Translations under genes and position numbers: made by a program | Part shown: in pieces, positions 53,981-64,000 of the stretch | Layout of the letters: every line of letters starts with the position of its first letter | Position numbering within the stretch: the stretch's first letter is position 1 | The notes under the pieces: model-generated | Seen by the model: the letters and a program-made list of their open reading frames with translations, nothing else | What the model was told of the DNA's origin: nothing | The model's database searches: none | Assembly (NCBI GenBank): GCA_035578155.1 | Contig: JAPWDM010000046.1 | Coordinates: 1,468,912-1,532,911 of the forward strand | From: Brachynemurus nebulosus | Taxonomy: Eukaryota > Arthropoda > Insecta > Neuroptera > Myrmeleontidae | Reading direction: 5' to 3' | DNA: 64,000 nt

Positions 53981-56250
53981 CTAAAACAAAAATTTGGTTA
54001 ATACGGAAAAGAAGAAATAACAAACAACAAGATAAATTTTTAAATCTGAATTTCATCAAAGCCCAAAAATTATTAAATTAAATCAACAACTCGGGCTGCT
54101 AATGTTGGGCGCCATTTTATTTATTACAAAAAATTTTAAAAATGAATTTAAATTTTAAAATTGAATAAAAGATCTGAAATAAGAAAATATCTGAAAATAA
54201 AGAAAAGGTACTTGAAAAAAAAATTCTTGAGTTGTACAGAGCGTGAGTATTTATTTTAAAATCTTTGTTTTCTCAGGGGTGTGGTTCGTAAAATGAAGTT
54301 CAGACTTTTAAAGGGTACAAAAAAATTTATATGATTAACAATCAGTTTACAGCCATAATTTAAAATTTGTGTAACAATTTGCAATAAATCTTTAAAATTT
54401 CAAACTAACAATTTTTTTTAAGGTTACAACTTCGTTTATGTTCGACTAGGAAGGAAAAAAATTTACAATAAAAATACAGAACACAGAATTGGGTAACCCG
54501 CCTTAAACGTAAGAAAAAAGAAATTAGGAAAAATATTAAAACATGCCGGGTTAACCAACTCTATGCTCGTACAGAATAAATCATTATAAGGGTAATTCGA
54601 ATTAACCAGTTTTGAAAATATAGTAAGTAATACAATTTTTATAAAAACGTGACAAATATTTAGTAGCAATTATTAGCTAAATAAAAGGAAGTATAAAAAA
54701 ATTTTGACATTATTAAAAAATATAACCGGAAGCCAGAAAATCATTATTAAATCAATTTACAGTAAGAAAATTAGTTGTAAATGAAAAAAAAAATAGGGTT
54801 CCTGATCTAAAATAGTGCATTACGTAAGTCACACAATGTTTCACCAAGTCTTAACATGATTAGAACCGGTTCACACAGGTTGGCACAAAGTTAATTCATG
54901 GAAGTTTATCTTAAAGAAAACTGACGAAAACAGGAAGCACTTATCTCTTAATGGACGAGATCCGATGTATAATGCTGGAACACTAAACGAATTCCAGAAC
55001 TCTTGACGAGTGTTCAGGTCAGTTCATGAACGAGACTTGCTTATAACCAGCCAGACAATATCACCAACAGTATGTTTGGAATCGTGAGCAATTTTCCTAT
55101 TAAAAAGTTTCCAAATTGAGTCCAATTTACAACGGCTTCCACAAAAACTCACAATCATTGATTTCCATTTTTTTCTTTACTTGTCAAAAATATGTTTGGA
55201 AAATCTTCAGACTATTCAAACATCTGGTAAAACTGGTAAACTGGTAAAAAGCATCCGGAGCGAGTCAAAATTACAAATAAAAAAGATGGGATCGTTGCTT
55301 TGTCACTTTTCACAGCAAAATCATAGAAAAACACGAGTCGACTTTCGGCTTTTACACCATCGTCAGGTGAAAAACATAACTAAAATTGTTCTTTTAGGCG
55401 AAAACTATTTATAATATAAATTGGAGTAAATAATGTGTTGGTGGGGGATGTTAGAGATAGAGGTAGATATAATCACAGTAAACAAATGTAAGGGAACACC
55501 CAAGTTGACCAATTTTTGATAAAACTAAAATTTTTTGTATTATTTGCAAAGGTACTTACAGCGAAATTTATTTTAAAAACAGTTAGGTGTAATATTATTA
55601 AATAACTAGAGTACGTTGGGGAAAACCAGACACGTGAAACGACGGTGAATGATAATTACCAGAAATAAAGAAATATTCTACACCTTCGTGCAATTCCAAG
55701 ATGAGTATATTTTAAAAATTAAAAAAAAAAAATATTTCAAGAAAATTTAATTAACTTTGTAAGCTATAATAATAATTTGGATTCAAAGTAATTTTTTTTT
55801 AGTTTAAGTAAATTTCCTGGAAATATTTATTTTTTAAAAAAAATTTAACCAATTGTGATTTTTTTAAAGGTGCAAAACAATTTTTTTTAATGTAAATGCA
55901 AATTATCAAATTTAGTTCTTAGTGATGAATTTTCATATCATTCAACCTAGTCAGTCTAGTCTTTTCCTCACCTTTTTGGTATATCATTTTGCGTTACGTC
56001 ACTTAAAAATATTTTTTCAAAAAGTTTGCATATTATTATTCTTAGCGTAGTGTAGTTTCTAAGAATTTTTTTGTACGTTGTGCGGCAGAAACGTTTCCTG
56101 TTCGAAGTACAAAAATACTGGTCTCGAGTGCTGGCTCCGGCCTAAATATGTTAATTTCTATAATAATATCAATATTTATAAACATAAATGAGAGACAGCA
56201 TGCAGCCTGTACATAAATCTGCTCGGGCAGTAGCTAAGATTTTATTGACT
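53981..56250. other. AT-rich stretch, little recognised
   Basis: It contains a retroviral-PBS-like TGGCGCCCAACATT on the minus strand (54101-54114) without visible LTRs. A CTGACGAT-hairpin-GAAAG motif lies at about 55337-55372 on the minus strand. No gene is supported. The frame at 55181-55414 has no recognisable domain. Confidence 0.4.
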
Positions 56251-56259
56251 ACTGATGTC

Positions 56260-56520
56260 TGCTCACATTAAAATCGTCTGCCGTGAAAAATATGAACTTC
56301 CAAGACTACTTATAATAAACAAAATATATCAACGGCAGACGTGATCAATTAATTTCAAAATTGCATATTTTTTGGCACATTAAAAATCGTCTGCCACGAT
56401 GTTAATCGCACGATAATGGTCTGCCATTGTCATTTTCCGATAATAATAACAATGTATTTTTAAATTTTCAAATGGCAGACGTGGTCCAATACATTTGAAT
56501 TTCGTCTATCGTTCATACCT
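56260..56520. repeat. Short repeats of CGTCTGCC(A/G)(C/T)G
   Basis: AAATCGTCTGCCGTGA, AAAATCGTCTGCCACGAT and TGGTCTGCCATTG occur in one orientation and ACGGCAGACGTG and ATGGCAGACGTGG in the other within 260 bp. It is a small cluster of inverted and direct copies, possibly the remains of a hairpin MITE. Confidence 0.5.
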
Positions 56521-57220
56521 GGCCTACCTGAGCTCCAGCTGTTATCACCGAGTTGGGCTTAGGGAGTCCCCATTTCATGTATGGTAGGTAAAGGGGACTC
56601 ACTGCACAAAAATCTAGGTCTGGTCAAATATATACAGGTAGCCGACCACTGGCTCTTGGACTATAATATTTACCAACCCCCGAAATAAAAGTTTACCGAC
56701 GCCCCTGATCTTCCAATTTTACGTACTTCCCCTTAAATTTGTACCGACCACTACGTAAAATTTGATTTGTGGTGTATTTCTCTGACACCCTATATACAGG
56801 ATGAGTTTCTCGGGAGTTGCCATTTTTATTACAGCCAAACCGTTGATTTAATCGAAAAATTGTTCAAATAAGAGTTGTAGATATCGACGGGGGCAACCAA
56901 TTGCGATAATCAGGAACTTTATAGCTCTTGTGGTTGTCGAGATACGATACAAACTTATTTTTTTTTAAATGAAATAGTATACTTATTTGTTGATAAAAAT
57001 TATTCAATAAAGCAACAATAACCAAAAATAAAAAAATAATTTTATTTTAAGTTTTTTTTTTTTCAAATTTTACAACTTTCGCGCTTAAAAGTGATTTATT
57101 TAAGTGAATTTTGGTAAGTTTAAGAGCGCTCTACTTCAAACAACCCTCAATATTACGGAAAGTAGCAAGCGGTAATTGTATTTATGTTACACAGATGGCC
57201 TTACCGTATAGATTTACCTA
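56521..57220. other. Intergenic stretch with a repeat shared with 60.3 kb
   Basis: AGGATGAGTTTCTCGGGAGTTGCCATT at about 56808 recurs inverted and diverged at about 60290-60325 beside an (AT)n run. Dispersed repeat family; no gene. Confidence 0.5.
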
Positions 57221-57527
57221 GAGTCCCTATAATAAATAGAGTCGTGACATGTCATACATTTTCTTTCCAAAACAGAGCGGGAAGCTTCGAAATTAATTAT
57301 CACATGTTTGTGTAAATATTTTTGAGTACATAATTATTGTTAATAGGTTATGAATTTATGAACAATTAAAAAAATTTAATTTAATTATTCTTTCTAGGTT
57401 AAACTAAATAGTTTTTGTTAAATATTTTTTAACTTATTTTCAATTTATTTTACCCAACGTTAGACAGAAAATGCCGGAACCAATCAGTGTTCACCACATG
57501 TCAAGACTCTATTTATTATAGGGACTC
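57221..57527. mobile_element. GAGTCCCTATAATAAATA MITE, copy 2
   Basis: Same ends, similar length and near-identical interior as 42922-43227 (shared CAAAACAGAGCGGGAAGCTT and GTTATGAATT). Flanked by TA on both sides. No coding capacity. TA target suggests mobilisation by a Tc1/mariner-type transposase. Confidence 0.88.
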
Positions 57528-58191
57528 TATTTTAGCATAAATGCAAAAATGAAATTTAGAATTTCAGCTATTTAACTTGGCAAATTTTATTAATTTTTAT
57601 TCAATTTTTGGTATTCGTATGGATTTATACCTAAAATTCTTCTTGGAATGTAATTAAATCAAGTAAGTACTTCATATTATTTAATTATAAAAAATAAGTA
57701 TAATTTTTAATTTTAAATGGAAATTATTTTATAGGTTAAATAAAAATGACAAAAGTCAAATACGGAAACAAGAATAAAATTTATTTAGGAATTTAGAAAT
57801 TTTGAATGCCTGTGGAAAAGCAATGATCACATCGGGTCAATGATCATTAACAAGTCAAATCTAAGATGCGATTTTTACGTTCAACTTATTATCAAGGAAG
57901 AAGAAAAATTGAAAAATCTATGAAATCCGGGAATGGCACCGAGGGAAATTTGTAGAACACGTCGACATACTGTAATTTTGATGTTTGCCGGAAAAAATAA
58001 ACAATCTTATTCTATGAAAAATGTATTTTATTTTATATCCTGAAAAATTCTAAATATTAATCAAAACGAAATAATTAACAATAAAATGACAAGTGGTCAT
58101 CCAATAAAAAAAGTATACCAAGATAATGATCCATAATCATTTGGTTACAAACTAAAATAAAAAAATTTCCCAGTTGTGTAAGATACTAAAA
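57528..58191. other. AT-rich stretch, nothing recognised
   Basis: No supported gene. Confidence 0.4.
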
Positions 58192-58193
58192 TA

Positions 58194-58398
58194 CAGTGGA
58201 CTTTCGGAGATTGTCCAATCAAAAATTGTCAATATTGCGGTGATAGGGATTTAAACATCGCACGTTTACATCACACGAATACTGCAAACACACAATTTTT
58301 GTGAATACAATGTTCGTGTGACGTAAACATACGATGTTTAAATCCCTAACACTGAAATATGGACAATTTGCGATTGGACAATCTCCGAAAGTCCACTG
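58194..58398. mobile_element. 205 bp hairpin MITE with CAGTGGA ends (pogo/Tc1-like)
   Basis: CAGTGGACTTTCGGAGATTG at the left is matched by its complement ending CCACTG at the right, flanked by TA on both sides. The arms continue to pair through GGATTTAAACATCG. CAGT(G)-type ends plus TA target fit Tc1/pogo derivatives. Open frames across it are by-products. Confidence 0.85.
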
Positions 58399-58592
58399 TA
58401 CGCTGCCAATGGGGTGTGGCACACAGCTTTCTCGTACTCGTAAAAGCACCTTGGTAATTTAATGCCCAATATATCTTTGTGTAATTTAATATTGGTACAT
58501 AAATTAATAAAAATAAATGAACAAAACGATTCATAAAAAATTGAGCGAAATGTGACTAACAGTAAATAAGATATTGACATTTAATGGGATTT

Positions 58593-58885
58593 CATGGTAG
58601 TGCCGTGGATACTATTACTCCGAATGCAATGAAATTTGTAGGGGACCATCTAGGAACCAGACCGCATAATTTCTGATAATTTCATAAAAATGAATTGAAT
58701 AGTTCAGAAGTTATGCCACCTGGTGCAATTTTGGAATGACATGGTAGCGGCGTAGCTACTGTTACTCCGATTTCGATTAAATTCATAGGGAACCATCTAC
58801 GAACCAAACTGTATAATTTTTGAAAATTTCATTAAAAACAATCGAATAGTTCAGAAGTTATGCCACTTGGTGCAAACTGGCGACA
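58593..58885 (+). repeat. Two tandem ~148 bp units
   Basis: ATGGTAG(T/C)G(C/G)CGT begins each unit at 58593 and 58741. TTCAGAAGTTATGCCAC(C/T)TGG closes each. They are followed by a GACGGATGGACGGACAGACA low-complexity segment. Confidence 0.75.
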
Positions 58886-59192
58886 CATAGACGGATGGAC
58901 GGACAGACACCAAACGAAAATAGTTCAGGAAGCTCTAAAATGTAAAATGTGCGTAAAAAATTTTACTTTGGAGGGACAAAAATTTATTATATTTTATTTA
59001 GGAAGTGGTTGTAATTAAATAAAATTTGTGTAATTTTATTAAAAACTTTATTAAATACTGTCGTTTTCATTATGGAGAACCGTTTTAACACAGAACGTAC
59101 GTTTTAAAGATGGTAAAATTGTAATAAAATCAGGATGAATCTTTTTTTCATCACTTTTTGAAATATTTTTTTGAGCTTTTACAGCTTTCTTT

Positions 59193-59310
59193 GTAGCTTT
59201 TTCATTTGCTTTTAGTTTGCTTGCTGAAGATAGTTATTCTCATTTTCTTCATGTATGTAGCTTTTTCATTTGCTTGCTGAAGATAGTTATTCCCATTTTC
59301 TTCATTTTGC
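59193..59310 (+). repeat. Short tandem duplication
   Basis: GTAGCTTTTTCATTTGCTT and TTGCTGAAGATAGTTATTC(T/C)C recur about 60-70 bp apart. Confidence 0.65.
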
Positions 59311-60320
59311 TATTCGTGCTTTTGAAATAAAATGGTCGCAACAGTTTTTAAAACTACTCGATGCAGAAAATCGTACACCTAGATATGTCTACGTTTTAAC
59401 TTTTTAAATTTCCACATTATTTAGCGTAAATTTCCCATGTTCTTTTAATTTTGGTGATTTATGAAAAATTACTATTTTCGATTTGCTTATATTTACTGGA
59501 CAGATTACTGGAAAATAAATTAAGGTTATGAATCTTTTTAGAATACATCTTTTTCAGACGTATTGTTAAAATACATACCATACATACTTGAAAATTTTTA
59601 TATTGAAAATATTTTTTTGGACATTTTTATTACTTTCATTTTTTAAAAAAGAATTTAAAAATTTAAGTTTGACAAACATGACAGCTCTGTGTACATATCT
59701 ACTACATTCATATCATACATATTGCCTAATCTATGAATCTAGTAATGCAAATTTCACACGTAAGAAATTTTGACTTCTTTAATATGGTGTAAAATTAAAT
59801 ATTACAATCACAGTTGTAATGTGATGGCCTGTTTATTAAATATTAAGTTTGCTATTTGACGAAAAACTACAATTTATTTTGATAATTAATGTATTTAATT
59901 AATAAATTTTGTTTATTGAAACAACTTAATGCGAACATACCATTACTAGTTATTTTGGGTGTTTTGAATGTAAATAGCAAATTATCCGTATTTCTTGTGT
60001 ACGATTGAATAAACCTGACCACGGGTTTTGAAAATTAAAACTTAAAAATGCAATTTCTCAAAAATTTGCAATAAAATAATGAAAATTTTAGCATAATTGG
60101 TAGTTTGAAGTAACAAACTAATTTTTAAGAAACATATCAACATATGTTCCCATTTGAAAAAAAAATTTTTTTCTATTCCAAAAAAACCGTAAGTCCTAGG
60201 AGTCTGGAACAATTTTTCCTGAATGGCCCCCTCTATTCTGAATATTTTTTGTATAAACTTTTTTTCGATTAGATGCATACTTTAGGAATAAATCGAATGG
60301 CAACTCCTGAAAAACTCATA
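59311..60320. other. AT-rich stretch, nothing recognised
   Basis: No supported gene. The right end is the inverted copy of the 56.8 kb repeat leading into (AT)n. Confidence 0.4.
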
Positions 60321-60321
60321 T

Positions 60322-60322
<1 letters not shown>

Positions 60323-60401
<79 letters not shown>
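60323..60401. repeat. (AT)n microsatellite
   Basis: Pure AT run attached to the GGAGTTGCCATT-type repeat. Confidence 0.95.
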
Positions 60402-60404
<3 letters not shown>

Positions 60405-60620
60405 TTAAACTAAAAAAATTGTTGTTACGTACTTTAAAAGTACATTTCTGATAATTTATACCCGCCTAAATGGTTTCTAACCATTCCTTCTAAATCTTCA
60501 CATGAAAGGGCAGCCATGTTTGGTATAACACGAGTTTAAGTTTTTAATTGAAAGACGCGTATTTACATATTCAATATCGACATACTGGGTATTATATTTC
60601 AAATCACGAAACTATTTTAA

Positions 60621-61500
60621 CCCTAGAACCATACGTACACGTCAAAACGACGTACGAACTTGTTTACCTGCTCCAATACTACGACTTGTTGTTACTTGTT
60701 TGCTAATTTATTTGTTATTATAACACACCACATATATTTATTTTGTTTATAGTCATTGTCGTTTTGTTTGTATTGAAATAGTGTCCGTCAAAAGGACGTC
60801 GATGTATGATTAACGTATGCTTTTTTTGAAGATTTTGTACACTACATATAAAAGTTTTCCTAATTTTTTTTAAAACTTATTAAATATATGGATGTTATAA
60901 TTAATTTATTCAATGATTATGATAATGTGAAAGATGATTACAGCTGTTTGACTTATAGAGACGACATAATACTGAAGTTTTAATATATTGAATCGAAAAC
61001 TAAAGAATGCATTTCGAATGACTTAATAAAAGATTAACAATTTATTTTGTGGAAAATATTTTAATTTTTATTATTTTTTGAGATCTTATTCGAAAAATTA
61101 CTAACAAATTTTAGAAAATTTACAAATGTGCCTAATGGGGAAATAACTACATATCTATAGGAATATTTATGACAGAAATTTCACATTCTGTAAAGTCACA
61201 CATGTCCACTGACTCAATAGTTCATAAATTAATTATTACAATTGATGTATTTATCTATTTTTTAATTTTTATAATGAAAATATGCTTTGATAAAAAGATT
61301 AAAAAAATTAATAAATATTTACATTAAGAAATTTTTCCAAATCCAATTTTTTTAAATATTTTGTTCGCTTTTGTAGTATTGTTATGTAAAAAAAATGTTT
61401 TTTGCAAATAAACTCTAAAACTCTCCGTAAAAAGTCCATCCGTCAAAACGACGTCGATGTATGATTAACGTTTCTCGTAGACCAACGTATGATTCTAGGG
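60621..61500. mobile_element. Non-autonomous piggyBac-type element
   Basis: TTAA precedes and follows the element (60617-60620 and 61501-61504), the piggyBac target. The ends are CCCTAGAA(C/T)CATACGT inverted repeats, the CCCTAGA terminus typical of piggyBac. An internal CGTCAAAA(C/G)GACG motif occurs at about 60650, 60787 and 61441 and ATGTATGATTAACGT occurs twice. At 880 bp it lacks a full transposase. A 31-codon acidic frame at 60888-60980 may be the transposase start. Confidence 0.9.
60888..60983 (+). pseudogene. Possible start of a piggyBac transposase frame
   Basis: MDVIINLFNDYDNVKDDYSC and 11 more residues, then a stop. Acidic N-termini are usual in piggyBac transposases and the position inside the element fits, but nothing further is readable. 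Confidence 0.3.
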
Positions 61501-61504
61501 TTAA

Positions 61505-62467
61505 AATACGTACTTGAAAGACCAACCAAAAGAACTAAGCAAATTATTTAACAAACGAAGCCATAACGCCTTTTATTAAAAGATACTACGCATCCATATC
61601 TTAACTGAGGTGTTCACAGTATGCAACGAATGCTACTGGTTTACTTGCCGATATCTGTCTCTGTGTGTGTCCACAGTTAATAATAATGTAGCTGTTGGCC
61701 GGTATATTTTTATCGTATACATGAAAATATCTTGGTTGGATGCCTGACAAAAAAGAGGGATAATCGAATCATAGATAAAAGTACACTTATATATGCATCT
61801 ATGGGAGTATGACCAACTGAAACAAGGCAGTATGTTTACCCCAGGCCACTGTAGCGTGTTTTCATGTGACAGATCGGGTTGATAAATTTGCTTTTTTTGC
61901 AACAAAATTCTTGCCCGAATGTGCCCCTTCGTTTTTTACACCAATTTCAGTTTTTTCTTGTCTCACTTTATATTCATAATCAGCGACCTTGAGAAACCTT
62001 ATGTACCATTTTTTGTTTCAATAAAACTAATTTTGTTTTTATTTATGCCCGCCATTTTAGACCTGCCATTTTGAATTTTCAATATAATAATATCAAATTC
62101 ATAATCAACGACCTTGAAAACCCTTACATACCATTTTTGTTTTACTCAAACTTTGATTTTTATCCGCTTTTTTTTGGAAATTGGGCCACTGTGCACTGGT
62201 TAGTCTTAAACTAGGCTACAAGTTGAAAGTAAAAAGATTTCGAGGATTTCTACAAGTCTGGAAAACAAAGGAACGGAGCGTCGTTATACCGCGTAACTCC
62301 GTGAAATTCGATAAGTCATGCCCAGATGCCCAGGTGGCTATAGTTTGTGTAAAAGCGGAGAGGAGACTTATGATGTGATTGTGGGTAGGAAACGGATTTT
62401 TTGAAGCTACTGATCCCTCCCCCTCTTTTTATCAAAGAGAGGACGCCACTTTCAAGTCTGACTACTG
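61505..62467. other. Intergenic stretch with a two-unit tandem repeat
   Basis: ATTCATAATC(A)(A/G)CGACCTTGA is followed by CCTTA(T/C)(G/A)TACCATTTTT at 61972 and 62097 (period ~125 bp). No gene is supported. Confidence 0.5.
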
Positions 62468-62563
62468 AATGTTGCTCTAAAAATCGTTGTAACGCTTTCA
62501 ATATCTGTAGCAACTGGAGAAAGAAGTTTCAGTAAACTGAAGCTTATAAAAACCTATTTGAGA
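62468..62563 (+). pseudogene. hAT transposase C-terminal dimerisation scrap
   Basis: 32 codons read NVALKIVVTLSISVATGERS followed by FSKLKLIKTYLR. The S-V-A-x-G-E-R-S-F-S-x-L-K block is the hallmark of the hAT dimerisation region (as in ZMYM1-like hAT proteins). Sequence on both sides is not coding, so this is a small remnant. Confidence 0.75.
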
Positions 62564-63213
62564 ATTATAGCTGCGTTATAATTATAAAAATACTCAAACC
62601 TTTCTCTATAATTGTTTCTTATTATTATTATGGTACTTTTTGAATATTAGTATGGTTTATGAAAAAGAATTACTATTTATTTATAAAATAATACTGTAAT
62701 CTCTAATCTGTTTTTTTTTTCAACCTCACATATTTATGTAGCACTAGACCTTTTGGTAAATCGGGTACCCTCAGAGAGGGCGCCAACAGCAAAACTTTTT
62801 GATTTTAAATGAAAAATGTTAATATTATTTTTATTAATAGTAAGAACACTTTAAAATTGTATTAACTATTGTTTATACCTAATACTATTTTTCATAAATA
62901 CAAACTGATTAAATACGAAAACATACTGCCAATAATAATATGGTATAGCTTGTTCATTTCTACTTGACGGCTGGACTTTGAACCTCACGCATATCTGTAT
63001 ATGTGTTAGTGTGCATCAGCATGTGTACAGAGTGTAAGTACACAAATACTACTACAATACTACAATACTACTTACACAAATAGGTTTCTGCGCCGATTTT
63101 GTGACCCGCCAAGTAAAACTGGACAAGCTGTACATATTTATCAATATATTCCGCCTGCGAACTCTAGCGTCAGAAAGTTGTATCTGGATCAAGTACGAGT
63201 TCGGTTGGTCGTC
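62564..63213. other. AT-rich stretch, nothing recognised
   Basis: No gene. A small ACTACTACAATACTACAATACT microrepeat is at about 63047-63072. Confidence 0.4.
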
Positions 63214-63365
63214 CATTCGGAGGAATACGTATGGAAACGTAATCTAATTCGGAGGAATACGTATGGAAACGGACGAACGATCCAAACAGCTGTGAAGCAA
63301 TACATCCTCGTCCATTGAAAGCGTCTCTTTGTTCGTCCGTTTACATGCGTATTTGTCTGAATTAA
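63214..63365. mobile_element. Small MITE-like inverted repeat with duplicated end
   Basis: ATTCGGAGGAATACGTATGG occurs twice in tandem (63214 and 63247) and its diverged complement (CGTTTACATGCGTATTTGTC) closes the unit at about 63339-63363. The 63189-63471 open frames run over this. Confidence 0.5.
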
Positions 63366-64000
63366 AGGGTATAGCAAGATAAGCATAGGGAAATGGCCCC
63401 CATAGCCGATGTTTGTAATAATAATATGTAGTAACATTGGTACCCCAAATGATTACCAAATATAGGGTCATTGACCCTTAACCTTGATTTATCCTTGAAA
63501 TATTAACTAAAATATGTGTAAGTGCTGTAAATTTTCAAACTCAATTTTTTAAAAACTACTCCTATAACTATAACACCAAATTCATCATAATTGAAAAGGC
63601 TGTGGTGAACTGAGCTGGACCTGATAATTTAATTAAGTCTTAATTAAATAAATTTATATTTGTAACACTTTGAAATCTTATACAGCGTTCTTGGAAAAAT
63701 ATTAACATTAAATTTAATTGCTTTAGAACGGTTTGAAATAGCAAAACGGAAACAGTTATCATAAATTAATAATATTAATATATTAAAAATGTTTATGTTA
63801 ATTGGCGACAGACTGTCGATTGCTGATAAAATAAGCCTTGAATACGCTGTTTCTAAGACGCAAAAGGGTGTGGAAGAGTAGCTTTTTGGACGTCGAGCAA
63901 AAGAGTCCTGGTTGAACCCGTGTAAAATGTAGACGTGTTTTGTTAACTTTTATTGTTGGTGAAATCCAATTAAGTGTTGTGTAAAGGGATAACCGTGTCG
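63366..64000. other. Window end, nothing recognised
   Basis: No supported gene. Sequence at 63820-63960 has a more balanced composition (GGTGTGGAAGAGTAGC) and could belong to a transcript continuing past the window. Confidence 0.35.

Noticed and set aside
54101..54114. Retroviral primer-binding-site-like TGGCGCCCAACATT (minus strand)
   Set aside because: No paired LTRs, TG...CA ends or gag/pol sequence around it; only part of a tRNA-complementary site matches.
58219..58580. Three overlapping minus-strand frames near 58.3 kb
   Set aside because: They run across or beside the hairpin MITE; no domain and no splice context.
63189..63471. Two overlapping minus-strand frames near 63.3 kb
   Set aside because: They cover a duplicated MITE-like inverted repeat and lack protein-like features.

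Overview
The window reads as strongly AT-rich, repeat-dominated arthropod (most likely insect) nuclear DNA. The evidence is GT-AG introns, TATA/initiator promoters spaced as in insects, piggyBac, TA-target and Jockey/RTE-type elements, long (AT)n runs and almost no intact host coding sequence. No ribosomal RNA, canonical tRNA or CRISPR array was found. Most of the 64 kb is layers of mobile DNA inserted into each other.

Layout. 1-5.85 kb: an element with about 0.6 kb terminal inverted repeats (TIRs), carrying two (AT)n-bearing repeats inside and a minisatellite block inserted in its right arm. 7.1-8.2 kb: an old tandem repeat of about 187 bp. 8.2-11.7 kb: a PIF/Harbinger-like scrap, GC-rich hairpins and two foldback elements. 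11.70-26.13 kb: the most notable object, a 14.4 kb virus-like element with TIRs of about 0.9 kb. It carries a broken, spliced protein-primed-type family B DNA polymerase gene, a small coiled-coil gene, a Cys-rich gene relic, a C2H2 zinc-finger gene, an uncharacterised gene, and a 1.2 kb array of AP-1-like sites lying between two divergent promoters. A Jockey/CR1-like LINE (17.6-21.4 kb) has inserted in it.

26.1-34 kb: a CRE-bearing TIR element, a Jockey-type gag relic, and a decayed SWIM zinc-finger/YqaJ-exonuclease gene (minus strand) apparently split by a near-perfect 1.86 kb palindrome. 34.7-45.8 kb: inverted minisatellite arrays, then an RTE-type LINE that is internally duplicated. One copy of the duplication is interrupted by a 4.9 kb TIR element, which itself contains a foldback with twin tRNA-like sequences and several MITEs; the other copy preserves the empty site. 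46.6-47.7 kb: an intron-containing Tc1/IS630-type DDE transposase pseudogene. 47.9-49.5 kb: (AT)n and minisatellite arrays. 50.1-54 kb: the best candidates for host exons, including a 240-codon minus-strand exon with a C-terminal membrane segment. 57-63 kb: MITEs, a clean piggyBac-type deletion derivative, a hAT transposase scrap and small tandem duplications.

Nearly every recognised gene belongs to a mobile element and nearly all are broken by stops or frameshifts, so no working pathway is present here. The most interesting arrangement is the AP-1-site array with a well-formed promoter on each side inside the polymerase-B element, which resembles the enhancer/origin repeats of some large DNA viruses. 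That functional reading is inference only.
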